Assembly (NCBI GenBank): GCA_903945195.1
Contig: CAJAUT010000011.1
Span: forward strand, 1 to 55,056
Direction: 5' to 3'
Source: an uncultured bacterium
GTDB lineage: Bacteria > Patescibacteriota > Microgenomatia > UBA1400 > UBA12108
Length of the DNA: 55,056 nt
Numbering within the stretch: the stretch's first letter is position 1; each line of letters begins with the position of its first letter. Positions 25,224-33,613 of the stretch are shown in pieces. The translations under genes were made by a program, and so were the position numbers. The notes below the pieces were generated by a model. That model was not told where the DNA came from, did not search any database, and saw only the letters and a list, made by a program, of their open reading frames with translations.

Positions 25224-26788
25224 AAGTAGCCTCCTATTCCTGCTAATGTTATCAGATTGCCAAGCCGTTGTGCAGTGGGAGCACTGTATTTAAAAGACAA
25301 TGTGGTCTCACCAGTATTTACAAAACATGCCATAAGTCCTGAGTCATCTATGTGGGTAGCCAGTCTCGCAGTCACGTAACAATCATTTGGCATCACCCAG
25401 CCGGGGAAATAGGCAGTATTGATCCTCACTTCACCAGCACTACTAGCCTTCACTTTGTAAGTTTGTTCGTTGGATTTATTTACAACTATCTCTATCTCAC
25501 CACTACCACTGATAAACTCTGCACGTTTGCCAAATGGCGAAGAGTATCTAGTGGCGCGCGTTAGTGGTGCATACTCCCCGTACGAGTCACCAGTCTCACG
25601 AGCAAAAAAAGCCAAGTCTTTGTCGGGACCCCAGTAGTCATGGGTATGCGCCATACCACCAGCTTGCCATGCCATGACTAAAGTTATAACGATTGTGATT
25701 ACTTTACGAACTTTATGACTTGATAAACTTTCTACTACTATCGATCCTATCCACGCGGTTGCAAATACAATACATAACAGTAGTCGCCAGGGAAAATCGA
25801 TGATATTTCCCAGAAACAGTTTGTACAGCGGCATAGAAATGGGCAAGATAAATATCAAAGCCACTATGCTTGCCACGCTCAAAAAACGCAGTTCTTTTTG
25901 GCCTTTTTTAAAAGATAAAAATATTGCAGCTGCAAGTAGTACTAGAGGTACAAGCCCTATCTCAAAAGACATGCCGTCAGCTGGTCCAGGAAGTGATACT
26001 CCGTATCCCCAAGGTGAGTGTAAAAGCTGAGAGAGACTAGGAAACATCAGCAATGTGTCAGACAAACTAGGCGAGTAATAGGTATATTTAGTAAGCGCCA
26101 AAGTAGGCATAAGGTTGAACATCGAGATAGCTATCGCAATGACGTATGGAATGAAAAAATCTTTTAATGTCTTGCCTAGTTGTCCTTTTTTTGCATTTAT
26201 TAAAGTGTATCCTAGGAAAAATGCCGAAAAAGCCGCCGAAGCAACAGGGTGTGTAAGAAATAGTCCTGCCCACCCAAGGATAGTAATAGGTAGTGACCCT
26301 GTCGTAAACCCAATTATCAAAAGGGGTGGAAACATAAAAGAGATCGATTCACCAAGTGCTCCCCGGACATATATATCTACAAATCTATATGGAGCCAAAG
26401 AGTATAGGATCGCACCAGCCCAAGCAGCAGGGTAACCATACTTCTTACGTAGTGCCAAATACATAAATACCCCAGATAGGATATAGCTGATGGCTAAGGT
26501 GATCTTGTAACTATCAAATATCGTGGCACCTAGTCTATGCCATAGCTCGTTTAGCATATATGGCAGCTGATAATTGAGCATAAGGACCGGCGAGCCAATC
26601 CCACCTAGTACTTCTTTGGCCCACATGGGGGGAAGCTGGCCATCTGTGAGAGCTGTGTGGTAGGCGATAGCGCGAGAGATATGTGGGTTTACGTCATGAA
26701 ACATGGGAAGTCCGGGGATGGCGAGGTCGGCCGTAAAAAATGCGAGCAAACACGCGAGACTTATTGAGATCAATAAATTCTTTATCAC
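25172..26788 (-). CDS. PTPS-related-domain GT-C-like membrane protein
   Basis: 538 aa, about 10-12 membrane helices and a soluble C-terminal domain of about 130 residues. LPMFHDVNPHISRAIAYH gives the acidic loop after helix 1, and YSLAPYRFVDIYVRGALGESISF is the signature of the 6-pyruvoyl-tetrahydropterin-synthase-related membrane family, which is GT-C-like despite its name. The start is GTG. It forms a two-gene unit with the DPM1-like gene, which could provide its donor. A nonamer repeat array lies in its reading frame (25702-25736). Confidence 0.65.
   Translation of the reverse strand: MIKNLLISISLACLLAFFTADLAIPGLPMFHDVNPHISRAIAYHTALTDGQLPPMWAKEVLGGIGSPVLMLNYQLPYMLNELWHRLGATIFDSYKITLAISYILSGVFMYLALRKKYGYPAAWAGAILYSLAPYRFVDIYVRGALGESISFMFPPLLIIGFTTGSLPITILGWAGLFLTHPVASAAFSAFFLGYTLINAKKGQLGKTLKDFFIPYVIAIAISMFNLMPTLALTKYTYYSPSLSDTLLMFPSLSQLLHSPWGYGVSLPGPADGMSFEIGLVPLVLLAAAIFLSFKKGQKELRFLSVASIVALIFILPISMPLYKLFLGNIIDFPWRLLLCIVFATAWIGSIVVESLSSHKVRKVITIVITLVMAWQAGGMAHTHDYWGPDKDLAFFARETGDSYGEYAPLTRATRYSSPFGKRAEFISGSGEIEIVVNKSNEQTYKVKASSAGEVRINTAYFPGWVMPNDCYVTARLATHIDDSGLMACFVNTGETTLSFKYSAPTAQRLGNLITLAGIGGYLWILFQSYYLRTTKKTR
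25702..25736 (+). repeat. Nonamer repeat inside a coding sequence
   Basis: ACTTTACGA, ACTTTATG, ACTTGATAA, ACTTTCTAC on the plus strand, antisense to the membrane gene at 25172-26788, where it encodes a polar loop (ESLSSHKVRK). Same unit as the intergenic arrays at 22579, 28140 and 39923. Confidence 0.65.
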
Positions 26789-26811
26789 CGTAGCTCTATC
26801 CTACTATAGCC

Positions 26812-26820
26812 TGATACAAT
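26812..26820 (+). promoter_or_regulatory. Extended -10 of leaderless GT39 promoter
   Basis: TGATACAAT, an extended -10, ends 7 nt before ATG 26827 in the 38-nt divergent gap. Confidence 0.5.
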
Positions 26821-26826
26821 TGTGCC

Positions 26827-28140
26827 ATGGGTTATATATTGTCGCTGGCACTTGTTCTAAGACTTATCTTTATCAATCAGTCGCTCTGGCTGGACGAAAG
26901 TATCGAAGCTCTTGCCCTCATAGGTCGTATGGGGCCACTCATGACCTATGCTCTCGCCGACTACCAGCCTCCTCTCTATCACCTCATAGGCTGGGTCAAT
27001 ACAGAGCTCTTTGGATTTAGTGAAATCGCATTGCGACTACCTTCACTCATGTCTGGATTGCTTACAGTCTTTTTTGTCGTCAAGATCGGTGAGCTTGTGG
27101 CCAGTAAAAAAGTAGGGATAATCGCAGGGCTCCTAGCCGCCACCAATCCACTCCTGATCTACTACTCTGTCGAAGGTCGTACCTATGCCATGACCGCCTT
27201 TTTTGTCACCGCTAGTTTTTACTATTTTATCCAATTAATAGCAAATAAACATGTCTCCAAACTTTATACTTTCTACTATCTACTTTCTACTATATGTTTT
27301 ATCTACACCTCCTATCTATCTTGGTTTGCACTCCTGGCTCAGGGTCTCTATGCCCTCTACAAAAAACGTTTTGACTTGGTGGCTCTCCAGTTTGTCTCTG
27401 CCCTCACGCTTTTGGCATGGTTGCCATCTTTTGTGAGCTCTCTTTCCATCGGTCAGTCAACTCGTGGCAATAGTCCCGAGTGGGGCAGGGTAGTAGGCGG
27501 ACTAGAATGGAAGTCTCTACCTCTTACCTGGGTCAAGTTCAATATTGGTCGTCTAGGTTTTGAAAACAAGCCACTTTACGCTGGGATAGTCACTGCACTT
27601 GGCTTATTCCATTTATATATATTAAAGAAACTCGACTATAAAAAATATTCTGTATTTTTCCTCTGGATTGTACCGCCAATTCTACTTGGGTTGCTCACAG
27701 CTTACTTCCTGCCAGTCTATTCGTACTTTCGCCTACTCTTTGTCCTGCCAGCTTATCTACTACTCTTACCTCTGTCCTCACTCAAACTTTCAAAATATCT
27801 CATTTATCTCAACCTCATCTTTTTGGTTATATTTATGTTTTCACCTAGGTATCACAAAGAAGATTGGCGTTCGCTAATGCAGGACTTGCCTGCAAACAGT
27901 GTAGTCGCCATGCCATCTCGTGCACAAGCAGCCCCGCTCCTTTACTACGGCTGGACTGGAGATATCCTAGAGCCTAGTCATGAGGACTTAACTGGCAATA
28001 AAGTGTACTATGTCCGGTACGTCGAAGATCTCTTTGATGTAAGTAAACTTGGGCAGGCAAACTTTAAAGATTCTGGCTATACTATTACTAATCAAAAGGT
28101 ATACTCAGGCATTCAAATGGATATCTACGCAAAACAATAA
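26827..28140 (+). CDS. GT39-like membrane glycosyltransferase
   Basis: 437 aa, about 11 membrane helices. NQSLWLDESIEALALI gives the Asp-Glu motif after helix 1, ADYQPPLYHLIGWV is the second motif, and YYSVEGRTYAMTAFF the third, all typical of PMT/ArnT-like GT39 proteins. It starts a plus-strand run of genes (26827-32791) that diverges from the minus-strand pair, behind an extended -10. A heptamer repeat lies in its frame near 27267. The stop TAA forms the first base of the nonamer array leading into the next gene. Confidence 0.7.
   Translation: MGYILSLALVLRLIFINQSLWLDESIEALALIGRMGPLMTYALADYQPPLYHLIGWVNTELFGFSEIALRLPSLMSGLLTVFFVVKIGELVASKKVGIIAGLLAATNPLLIYYSVEGRTYAMTAFFVTASFYYFIQLIANKHVSKLYTFYYLLSTICFIYTSYLSWFALLAQGLYALYKKRFDLVALQFVSALTLLAWLPSFVSSLSIGQSTRGNSPEWGRVVGGLEWKSLPLTWVKFNIGRLGFENKPLYAGIVTALGLFHLYILKKLDYKKYSVFFLWIVPPILLGLLTAYFLPVYSYFRLLFVLPAYLLLLPLSSLKLSKYLIYLNLIFLVIFMFSPRYHKEDWRSLMQDLPANSVVAMPSRAQAAPLLYYGWTGDILEPSHEDLTGNKVYYVRYVEDLFDVSKLGQANFKDSGYTITNQKVYSGIQMDIYAKQ
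27267..27294 (+). repeat. Heptamer repeat inside a coding sequence
   Basis: TACTTTC, TACTATC, TACTTTC, TACTATA: four perfect-period 7-nt units inside the GT39-like gene, translated as YTFYYLLSTI. Related to the arrays at 17969 and 42054. Confidence 0.6.
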
Positions 28141-28178
28141 CTTTATGAACTTTATAAACATTACGGACTTGATAAACT
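28140..28178 (+). repeat. Nonamer tandem repeat at a GT4 start
   Basis: ACTTTATGA, ACTTTATAA, ACATTACGG, ACTTGATAA, then ACTAATATG whose last three bases are the start codon at 28182. It begins on the last base of the previous stop. Confidence 0.75.
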
Positions 28179-28181
28179 AAT

Positions 28182-29252
28182 ATGCGTATTGGGATTGATG
28201 TTTCACAAATGTGTTACGAAGGCACGGGCGTTGCCCGCTATGTTTATGGCTTGACCCAGGCTCTCTTAAATCTAGACACTACTCATCAGTTTGTACTTTA
28301 TGCAGGCGCGCTCAGGCAAAGAGATTTTTTTGAAAAGTTAAAGACGCAGTCACCTTGGGACAAAGCAGAGTGGCATATCTTTCCTATCCCTCCAAAAGTG
28401 GCTGGTTTAGCCTTAAGCACTCTACCTATCCACATAGAGTCTCTTGTCGGCAAGGTAGATCTATTTCATAGCTCGGACTGGGTAGAACCACGCGCAAATT
28501 GTCCGGTAGTCACAACCATCCATGATCTAGTATTTATCAAATATCCAGAGACTGTAGAAAAGATGATATTAAATACTCAAGTGAAAAGATTAAATAAAAT
28601 TGTGAAAAATAAAACTCATATCATTGCTGATTCTCGCAGTACCAAACAAGACATTCTAGAAGCCTACAATCTAAACTCAGATCAAATAGATGTAGTCTAT
28701 CCAGGTATAGATGCGAGTTATGTTCCTCAATCGCCTACGGAAGTTGATCGCGTGAAAAAGAAATACAACTTGCCAGACAAGTATGTCTTGTCACTAGGTA
28801 CCCAGGAGCCACGCAAAAACATTTCTCGACTAGTAGACGCCGTCAAAGAACTAGATCTCCCACTTGTGATCGTAGGCAAGCATGGTTGGGGCAACAAAAC
28901 CAAGAGTATTGGCTTTGTGCCAGACGCTGATATCAGAGCTTTATATACCGGTGCCACCGTTTTTGCTTACCCCTCGATTTACGAAGGTTTTGGCTTCCCA
29001 GTCCTAGAAGCCATGGCCTGTGGTACGCCTGTTGTCACCTCAAACATCTCTTCACTGCCTGAGCTAGCAGGGGATGCCGCAATTCTCGTAGACCCAAAGA
29101 GTGTAGATCTCATCAGGGCCGGCATCACGACGGCTATCGAAAACAGAGATATCTGCATTGAGCGAGGGCTCAAACAAGTACAAAAATTTAGCTGGGAAAG
29201 TACCGCTAAACACACACTGGAGGTTTATGAAAAAACTGCAAATAGGCATTGA
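28182..29252 (+). CDS. Glycosyltransferase family 4
   Basis: 356 aa. MRIGIDVSQMCYEGTGVARYVYGL is the mannosyl/rhamnosyl GT4 N-terminus, VTTIHDLVFIKYPE the acceptor-side motif, SLGTQEPRKNISRLV the donor loop with the conserved Arg-Lys, and YPSIYEGFGFPVLEAMACGTPVV the E-x7-E region. The start codon directly follows a nonamer array. It overlaps the next, related GT4 by 26 nt. The pair may act in consecutive steps. Confidence 0.88.
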   Translation: MRIGIDVSQMCYEGTGVARYVYGLTQALLNLDTTHQFVLYAGALRQRDFFEKLKTQSPWDKAEWHIFPIPPKVAGLALSTLPIHIESLVGKVDLFHSSDWVEPRANCPVVTTIHDLVFIKYPETVEKMILNTQVKRLNKIVKNKTHIIADSRSTKQDILEAYNLNSDQIDVVYPGIDASYVPQSPTEVDRVKKKYNLPDKYVLSLGTQEPRKNISRLVDAVKELDLPLVIVGKHGWGNKTKSIGFVPDADIRALYTGATVFAYPSIYEGFGFPVLEAMACGTPVVTSNISSLPELAGDAAILVDPKSVDLIRAGITTAIENRDICIERGLKQVQKFSWESTAKHTLEVYEKTANRH

Positions 29253-30336
29253 TGTAAATGAAGCCAATGTGGGAAATCGTGTAGGCACAGGACAATATGC
29301 TTACAATATCCTCAAATATTTTTATGGACGCAGTGAAATCAATTTCACCCTTTATCATCGCGATCCACTCCAAGGAGATATGCCAGGAGAGCGCGAAGGT
29401 TGGCATTATCAGCAGGTAGGCCCAAGTAAAGGTTGGATCAGGTTTGGACTCCCACTTTATCTTGCTCTGCACAAGAAAAATGATGTTTTCTGGTCACCTG
29501 CACATTACATGCCGTCAGTTACTGGCGCACCAAGCGTGGTCACTATCCATGATCTAGCCTACGAATACTTCCCCGATCTATTCCTACCGAGTGATCTCTA
29601 TAAACTCAAAAACTGGACTAGAGCAGCGGTAAAGCAGTCAGAAAAAGTGATTGCTGTTTCAGAAGCTACCAAACACGATCTGATAAAACTCTACGAAGTC
29701 GATCCGAGTAAAATTTCGGTAGTGCACAATGGCTACGACTCAGAAGTATTTAACATGGAGTCAAAGATCTCTACAAAACTACTTGCTAGCTACGACCTAA
29801 AACCTGCTACCTACATTCTGTTCCTAGGCACCATTCAGCCTCGCAAAAATGCCAAAAAATTAGTCCAAGCATTTCACCTGCTCAAAGAAGGAGGCTACAA
29901 AGGCAAACTAGTCATTGCCGGCGGCATAGGCTGGCTAGCTGATGAAACTCTAGAGCTCATTAAATCATCTCCTGATTCAAAAGATATTGTCCTTACTGGC
30001 TATGTTTCAGACGAACTTCGAAAAACTTTGTATACCTACGCCGACGTCTATGTCTTACCTTCACTATATGAAGGCTTTGGTGTGCCAGCTATCGAAGCCA
30101 TGGGCTGCGGGGCACCTGTATGTGTCTCAAACAATTCTAGTCTTCCAGAAGTGGTAGGGGACGCAGGACTACTTTTTAATCCCTCAGACCCAGCTGACAT
30201 CGCCTCGTCCATTCTAGAGATCAAAAAAGACCGCGAAAAATGGGTCAAAAAAAGCCTTTCCCGCTCCAAACACTTTTCCTGGGAGAAGTGCGCAGAGGAA
30301 ACTTTGGCAGTATTGACTTCGGGCAAAATTCGGTGA
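29227..30336 (+). CDS. Glycosyltransferase family 4
   Basis: 369 aa from ATG 29227 (MKKLQIGIDVNEANVG), the normal N-terminus of this group; the track's TTG 29158 adds 23 unlikely residues. GTIQPRKNAKKLV is the donor loop, and LPSLYEGFGVPAIEAMGCGAPVC is the E-x7-E region. GGAGGT lies only 3 nt from the ATG, which is tight, so coupling to the upstream gene may matter. Its last 24 nt contain the promoter of the BRO-N gene. Confidence 0.87.
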   Translation: MKKLQIGIDVNEANVGNRVGTGQYAYNILKYFYGRSEINFTLYHRDPLQGDMPGEREGWHYQQVGPSKGWIRFGLPLYLALHKKNDVFWSPAHYMPSVTGAPSVVTIHDLAYEYFPDLFLPSDLYKLKNWTRAAVKQSEKVIAVSEATKHDLIKLYEVDPSKISVVHNGYDSEVFNMESKISTKLLASYDLKPATYILFLGTIQPRKNAKKLVQAFHLLKEGGYKGKLVIAGGIGWLADETLELIKSSPDSKDIVLTGYVSDELRKTLYTYADVYVLPSLYEGFGVPAIEAMGCGAPVCVSNNSSLPEVVGDAGLLFNPSDPADIASSILEIKKDREKWVKKSLSRSKHFSWEKCAEETLAVLTSGKIR

Positions 30337-30341
30337 ATAAT
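30313..30341 (+). promoter_or_regulatory. Promoter with TTCGGG direct-repeat spacer, upstream of BRO-N gene
   Basis: TTGACT-N17-AATAAT, with AATAAT ending 7 nt before ATG 30348. The spacer TTCGGG-N4-ATTCGGT (30318-30334) and flanking AGTATTGAC match the RhuM-Fic promoter at 16462. It overlaps the end of the GT4 gene. Confidence 0.65.
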
Positions 30342-30347
30342 TGAACT

Positions 30348-31169
30348 ATGGAAGAACAAAAAATCGCAATTTTCAAGCAAAAAGACATTCGTAAAGTTAT
30401 CTACAAAAAGGAATGGTGGTTCTCAGTAGTTGATGTCTGTGGAGCCCTGACAGATAGTGTGGATGCAGGAGCATATTGGCGTAAACTCAAGCAAAGACTT
30501 ATTGAAGAACAAAGTCAGGTCGTGACATTTTGTCACGGACTGAAATTGATCGCTCCAGATGGTAAAAAATATTTAACTGACTGTGCCAATACAGAAAGCA
30601 TATTTAGAATCATTCAATCAATCCCATCTCCAAAAGCTGAGCCATTTAAACGTTGGCTCGCCAAAGTAGGATATGAACGGGTACAAGAAATCGAAGATCC
30701 AGAACTTGCCCAAAAAAGAGCCAGAGCTATATACAAAGCCAAGGGTTATCCGGACGAATGGATAGATTTGCGCATGCGCGGCATCATGATCCGCGAAAAT
30801 CTCACAGATGAATGGAATAAGCACGGAGTAAAGGCTGGCAGAGAATATGAGATCTTGACTGCAGAGATCAGTAAAGCAACTTTTGGCATGACTCCAAGTG
30901 AATATAAGAAATTTAAAGGTTTAAAACATCAAAACCTACGAGATCACATGGACGTACTGGAGTCCCTATTCTCACAACTTGGTGAGGCGGCAACCACCGA
31001 GATCACAAAGTCAGAAGATCCGCTAGGCTTTATGCCAAATAAAGAGGTCTCAAAAAGAGGGGGTCGAATCGCTGGCGAAGCACGCGAAAAGCTGGAGGAG
31101 ATTACAGGTAAAAAAGTTTCAACAAAAACAAATTTTCTACAATTAAAAAAGAAAAAGGAGCTCAAATGA
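30348..31169 (+). CDS. BRO-N domain protein (phage antirepressor-like)
   Basis: 273 aa. Residues 1-110 are BRO-N-like: IRKVIYKKEWWFSVVDVCGALTD, AYWRKLKQRL and DGKKYLTDCANTESIFRIIQ. The remainder (KRWLAKVGYERVQEIEDPELAQKRA onward) is a basic, helical extension common in chromosomal BRO proteins, ending in a Lys-rich tail. BRO-N domains bind DNA in viral and phage relatives. It shares its operator-like promoter with the RhuM-Fic gene and overlaps the Nudix gene by 4 nt. A regulatory or defence role is plausible but unproven. Confidence 0.72.
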   Translation: MEEQKIAIFKQKDIRKVIYKKEWWFSVVDVCGALTDSVDAGAYWRKLKQRLIEEQSQVVTFCHGLKLIAPDGKKYLTDCANTESIFRIIQSIPSPKAEPFKRWLAKVGYERVQEIEDPELAQKRARAIYKAKGYPDEWIDLRMRGIMIRENLTDEWNKHGVKAGREYEILTAEISKATFGMTPSEYKKFKGLKHQNLRDHMDVLESLFSQLGEAATTEITKSEDPLGFMPNKEVSKRGGRIAGEAREKLEEITGKKVSTKTNFLQLKKKKELK

Positions 31170-31654
31170 TTACCTGTACTTTTGAAAATGGCAATGTCGC
31201 AAGCCCGGGAATTCGGCATATTACGACGAGCAATATAATTATAAAAGACAATAAAGTATTATTTGTGCTTAGACAAAAAGTCGCAAATAAAATTATGTTG
31301 GAGGAAGGTAAGTGGGGTTTGCCTGGTGGATTCTTTGATAGAGATGAATCATTAACTGAAGCAGTTAAGCGCGAAGTCATGGAAGAAACAGGCTGGGAAA
31401 TAGATGATCTTGTGCTATTTCGCATAAATGACAATCCAAACCGACCTAAAGAAGATAGACAGAATGTAGATTTCATCTTTATCGCAAAGGCAATTAATCG
31501 TACAGGAAGTCATGATGATGAGGTGCGTGAAGTCAAATGGTTCCCGCTAGACTCCCTCCCTCCCATGGACCAAATCGCCTTTGATCATGGGGAAGATTTA
31601 GAGCTTTATCTCAAGCATTTAAAAAGCCCCATGACTCTACCTATTCTTGGTTAA
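31166..31654 (+). CDS. Nudix hydrolase
   Basis: 162 aa. GGFFDRDESLTEAVKREVMEETG near residue 54 fits the Nudix box GX5EX7REUXEEXGU. It cleaves nucleoside-diphosphate-linked compounds; specificity cannot be read here. ATG 31166 overlaps the BRO-N stop (ATGA) and has AAAGGAG upstream, so it is expressed with it. A nucleotide-sugar or oxidised-nucleotide pool role is possible. Confidence 0.85.
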   Translation: MITCTFENGNVASPGIRHITTSNIIIKDNKVLFVLRQKVANKIMLEEGKWGLPGGFFDRDESLTEAVKREVMEETGWEIDDLVLFRINDNPNRPKEDRQNVDFIFIAKAINRTGSHDDEVREVKWFPLDSLPPMDQIAFDHGEDLELYLKHLKSPMTLPILG

Positions 31655-31657
31655 ACC

Positions 31658-32791
31658 ATGAAAAAATATCTCATCTTTTTTGCGATTTCTCTCAGTCTCT
31701 TTTTGGGGCATTCTATTACAACAAAGCATGCCATCTACGGTGACGGCAATGGCTACTATGTCACGGCCTGGAGTCTACTGTATGACCACACCTTCAAATC
31801 AGATACTATCCTAGAACATCTCAAAAACTTTAAAGGCAAAGACTACACTTTTTCTCGCATCTTCTGGGACGAAAACAAAAATCCATATTCGGTAGGTACG
31901 AGTCTTTTTTGGATCCCTTCCATGGCTATCGCGTCAGTCTTTAGTTCAAACAATCTAGATCTACTACACGAGCTTGGTCCCGGCATCACAGGAATTATTT
32001 TTATGCTAGCTGGACTTTTTTTTATCGAAAAATATTTATTAAATTTTTACACCCCACGTACTACATTTTTCACTATCCTCACACTTTTTATTGGTTCCAA
32101 TCTTTTTTATTACTCGACCCTCGAACCAGCCTTATCTCACCAGCCAGCCTTCTTTTTCATCGCATTTCTTTTGTACTGGACGCGTGATCTAAAAGACAAG
32201 TCATCAAATTATCTAATTCTTGGTATTCTCTTTGGCTTAGTTCAGATCACTCGTATCGCTGACACCTTTCTTTTGATCCCCATCTTTTTTGCACTCAAAC
32301 TAGATATCAAAAAAATCATGCTCATCGGTCTAGGATTTGTCTTAGGCATGGCACCTCAAATCACTGCCCAGTACTATTATTACGGCACAGTTGCCAAAAA
32401 TTTCTATGTGACAGAAGCAAGCAATCAGTGGTCCTTCAAACTCATTCATCTCTTTGAGTATTTATTCTCTTATCAAAAAGGCATGTTTGTTTGGTCACCA
32501 GTTTATCTCCTAGGTATCTATGGTCTAGTCAGGCTAAAGAAATATTTGATCCTAGCTACTTTTGTCTTTATCTGGTGTTTAGGGGCTTTTTGGTCAGAAC
32601 ATTCATCTATGACAGCCGGCTTTGGTCAGCGGCTCGCCATCGCCTCAACTCCCTATCTAGCTATCGGGATTACTTACACCTATGAGAGATTTACACCCAC
32701 CAAACAAGTCATCTACACTTCACTCTTTGCTCTCTGGAATATCTTCTTACTCTATGGCTTCTACATCCTCAAATGGAAAAACCTGTCCTAA
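31658..32791 (+). CDS. GT-C-like multi-pass membrane protein
   Basis: 377 aa, about 9 membrane helices. HAIYGDGNGYYVTAWSLLYD supplies the acidic loop after helix 1, and NPYSVGTSLFWIPSM follows. The last 14 codons plus stop recur at 34472 with 39 of 42 bases matching, so this gene is the anchor of the duplicated flank. It lies 3 nt after the Nudix gene. Probable role is a lipid-linked sugar transferase. Confidence 0.6.
   Translation: MKKYLIFFAISLSLFLGHSITTKHAIYGDGNGYYVTAWSLLYDHTFKSDTILEHLKNFKGKDYTFSRIFWDENKNPYSVGTSLFWIPSMAIASVFSSNNLDLLHELGPGITGIIFMLAGLFFIEKYLLNFYTPRTTFFTILTLFIGSNLFYYSTLEPALSHQPAFFFIAFLLYWTRDLKDKSSNYLILGILFGLVQITRIADTFLLIPIFFALKLDIKKIMLIGLGFVLGMAPQITAQYYYYGTVAKNFYVTEASNQWSFKLIHLFEYLFSYQKGMFVWSPVYLLGIYGLVRLKKYLILATFVFIWCLGAFWSEHSSMTAGFGQRLAIASTPYLAIGITYTYERFTPTKQVIYTSLFALWNIFLLYGFYILKWKNLS
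32750..32791 (+). repeat. Direct repeat, copy 1 (3' end of GT-C gene)
   Basis: 42 nt starting CTCTATGG and ending at the gene's TAA. Copy 2 is at 34472-34513 (39/42 identical). The pair brackets the T-box cassette. Confidence 0.85.
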
Positions 32792-32849
32792 TAATGTGTA
32801 AAATTTTTGGAGGCTTGATCCAGACACGAGGGCAAAAAGCCCTATAGCT

Positions 32850-32877
32850 TTGACAGAAATTCTAATAATGATACAAT
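32850..32877 (+). promoter_or_regulatory. Promoter of T-box leader 1
   Basis: TTGACA-N16-TACAAT with an extended -10 (TGATACAAT); expected transcript start near 32884. Confidence 0.7.
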
Positions 32878-32883
32878 CAATAG

Positions 32884-33193
32884 ACAAGTTAATTAAAAGC
32901 AATTGAGTCTATCGCAATAGACAAGCTGCGTGTGAGAAAGCTGCAAGGCACAAGCACGACGGAAGTCAACCGTAAAAATTGACTAAGCGTGTCGGCAACG
33001 GAGCGCTGAAGAATGAGACTTTCTCATTTATAAAAATATTCCTCCGTAAATGGAGGATTTTTTGTATAAGAAGGTGAAATAGGGTGGTACCGCGTTTTTG
33101 AAACGCCCCTTTTGTTTCCATTAATTGGAGACGAGAGGGGCGTTTTTTTGTACCCAATTAGGGTGCACCCCCATTTGAAAGGAGGTGAAAAAT
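32884..33193 (+). promoter_or_regulatory. T-box riboswitch 1
   Basis: The 14-nt T-box AGGGTGGTACCGCG is at 33081-33094. Downstream bases allow the antiterminator AGGG/CCCT plus GCGTTT/AAACGC with the TGGTACC bulge. The same AACGCCCCT instead pairs with AGGGGCGTT to make the terminator. A stem III-like hairpin (TCCTCC/GGAGGA near 33043) and a conserved GTGTCGGCA...CGGAGC block near 32990 match leader 2. Stem I is short and unusual, and I could not assign its specifier codon. It leads into the small gene at 33194. Confidence 0.85.
33102..33149 (+). terminator. T-box 1 attenuator terminator
   Basis: AACGCCCCT pairs with AGGGGCGTT, with an inner GTTTCC/GGAGAC stem, followed by seven T. Mutually exclusive with the antiterminator. 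Confidence 0.85.
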
Positions 33194-33463
33194 ATGAGTA
33201 ACAACGAATTGCCTCAGCAATTTGATGCATTAGCACTTGAAACAAGTTTAGCTAACTTAATCAAGTCAAAAGAATATTTGGGGTATTGCTTAACAAGCTT
33301 TTTATTGCATGAGTTTGGTGCAGAATCTAAAAGCAAAAGTTGTGTAGTTTCTCCAGTTGAAGGTGAGGATGCAGGCAAACTGTTTATTGCAGATATTTAC
33401 AGCGCGCCAAGGTTTCTGGAGCCAATGTCTATTCTCCTAAAATCAGCCAAGGAGAGCGAATAA
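33194..33463 (+). CDS. Orphan small protein under T-box control
   Basis: 89 aa from ATG 33194, with AAAGGAGGTG 6 nt upstream, the strongest ribosome site in the window; the track's GTG 33185 lies in that site. The protein is soluble and mixed alpha/beta: LETSLANLIKSKEYLGYCLTSFLL, then SCVVSPVEGEDAGKLFIADIYSAP and a C-terminal helix. No Trp. It matches no family I know and is not an aminoacyl-tRNA synthetase, transporter or biosynthesis enzyme, the usual T-box targets. Its expression should rise when the cognate tRNA is uncharged. Confidence 0.6.
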   Translation: MSNNELPQQFDALALETSLANLIKSKEYLGYCLTSFLLHEFGAESKSKSCVVSPVEGEDAGKLFIADIYSAPRFLEPMSILLKSAKESE

Positions 33464-33508
33464 TCTATACTGCCTGCCTACTAGGTGCACTACGTAGGCA
33501 GGTAAGTG

Positions 33509-33557
33509 ATTCAGCTCCACGCGAGATATTTCATGTAAGTTTAGGAGTGGAGTGAAT
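33509..33557 (+). other. Long hairpin between the two T-box units
   Basis: ATTCA-G-CTCCAC pairs with GTGGAG-TGAAT (11 bp, one bulge) around a 26-nt loop. A second inverted repeat, CCTGCCTA/TAGGCAGG, lies just before it near 33474-33502. Neither has a T-run, so they are not standard terminators. Confidence 0.5.
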
Positions 33558-33601
33558 TGATATAGCTCAAAATAGTTGAGGAAGTTTTTTCTAGAAATGT
33601 G

Positions 33602-33607
33602 TATAAT
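33602..33607 (+). promoter_or_regulatory. -10 of T-box leader 2 promoter
   Basis: TATAAT; expected start near 33614, directly before stem I. The best -35 (TTGAGG at 33576) is 20 nt away, which is long. Confidence 0.5.
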
Positions 33608-33613
33608 GAACTT

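Noticed and set aside
22579-28178. Short tandem repeats considered as CRISPR
   Set aside because: The units are 7-9 nt with no spacers, and there are no cas genes.
32924-33029. GAG (Glu) as specifier of T-box 1, from GAA-T-GAG-A before CTTTCTCA
   Set aside because: That segment aligns with the region after stem I in leader 2 (GTGTCGGCA...CGGAGC then GAA), so it is more likely stem II/III sequence than the specifier loop.
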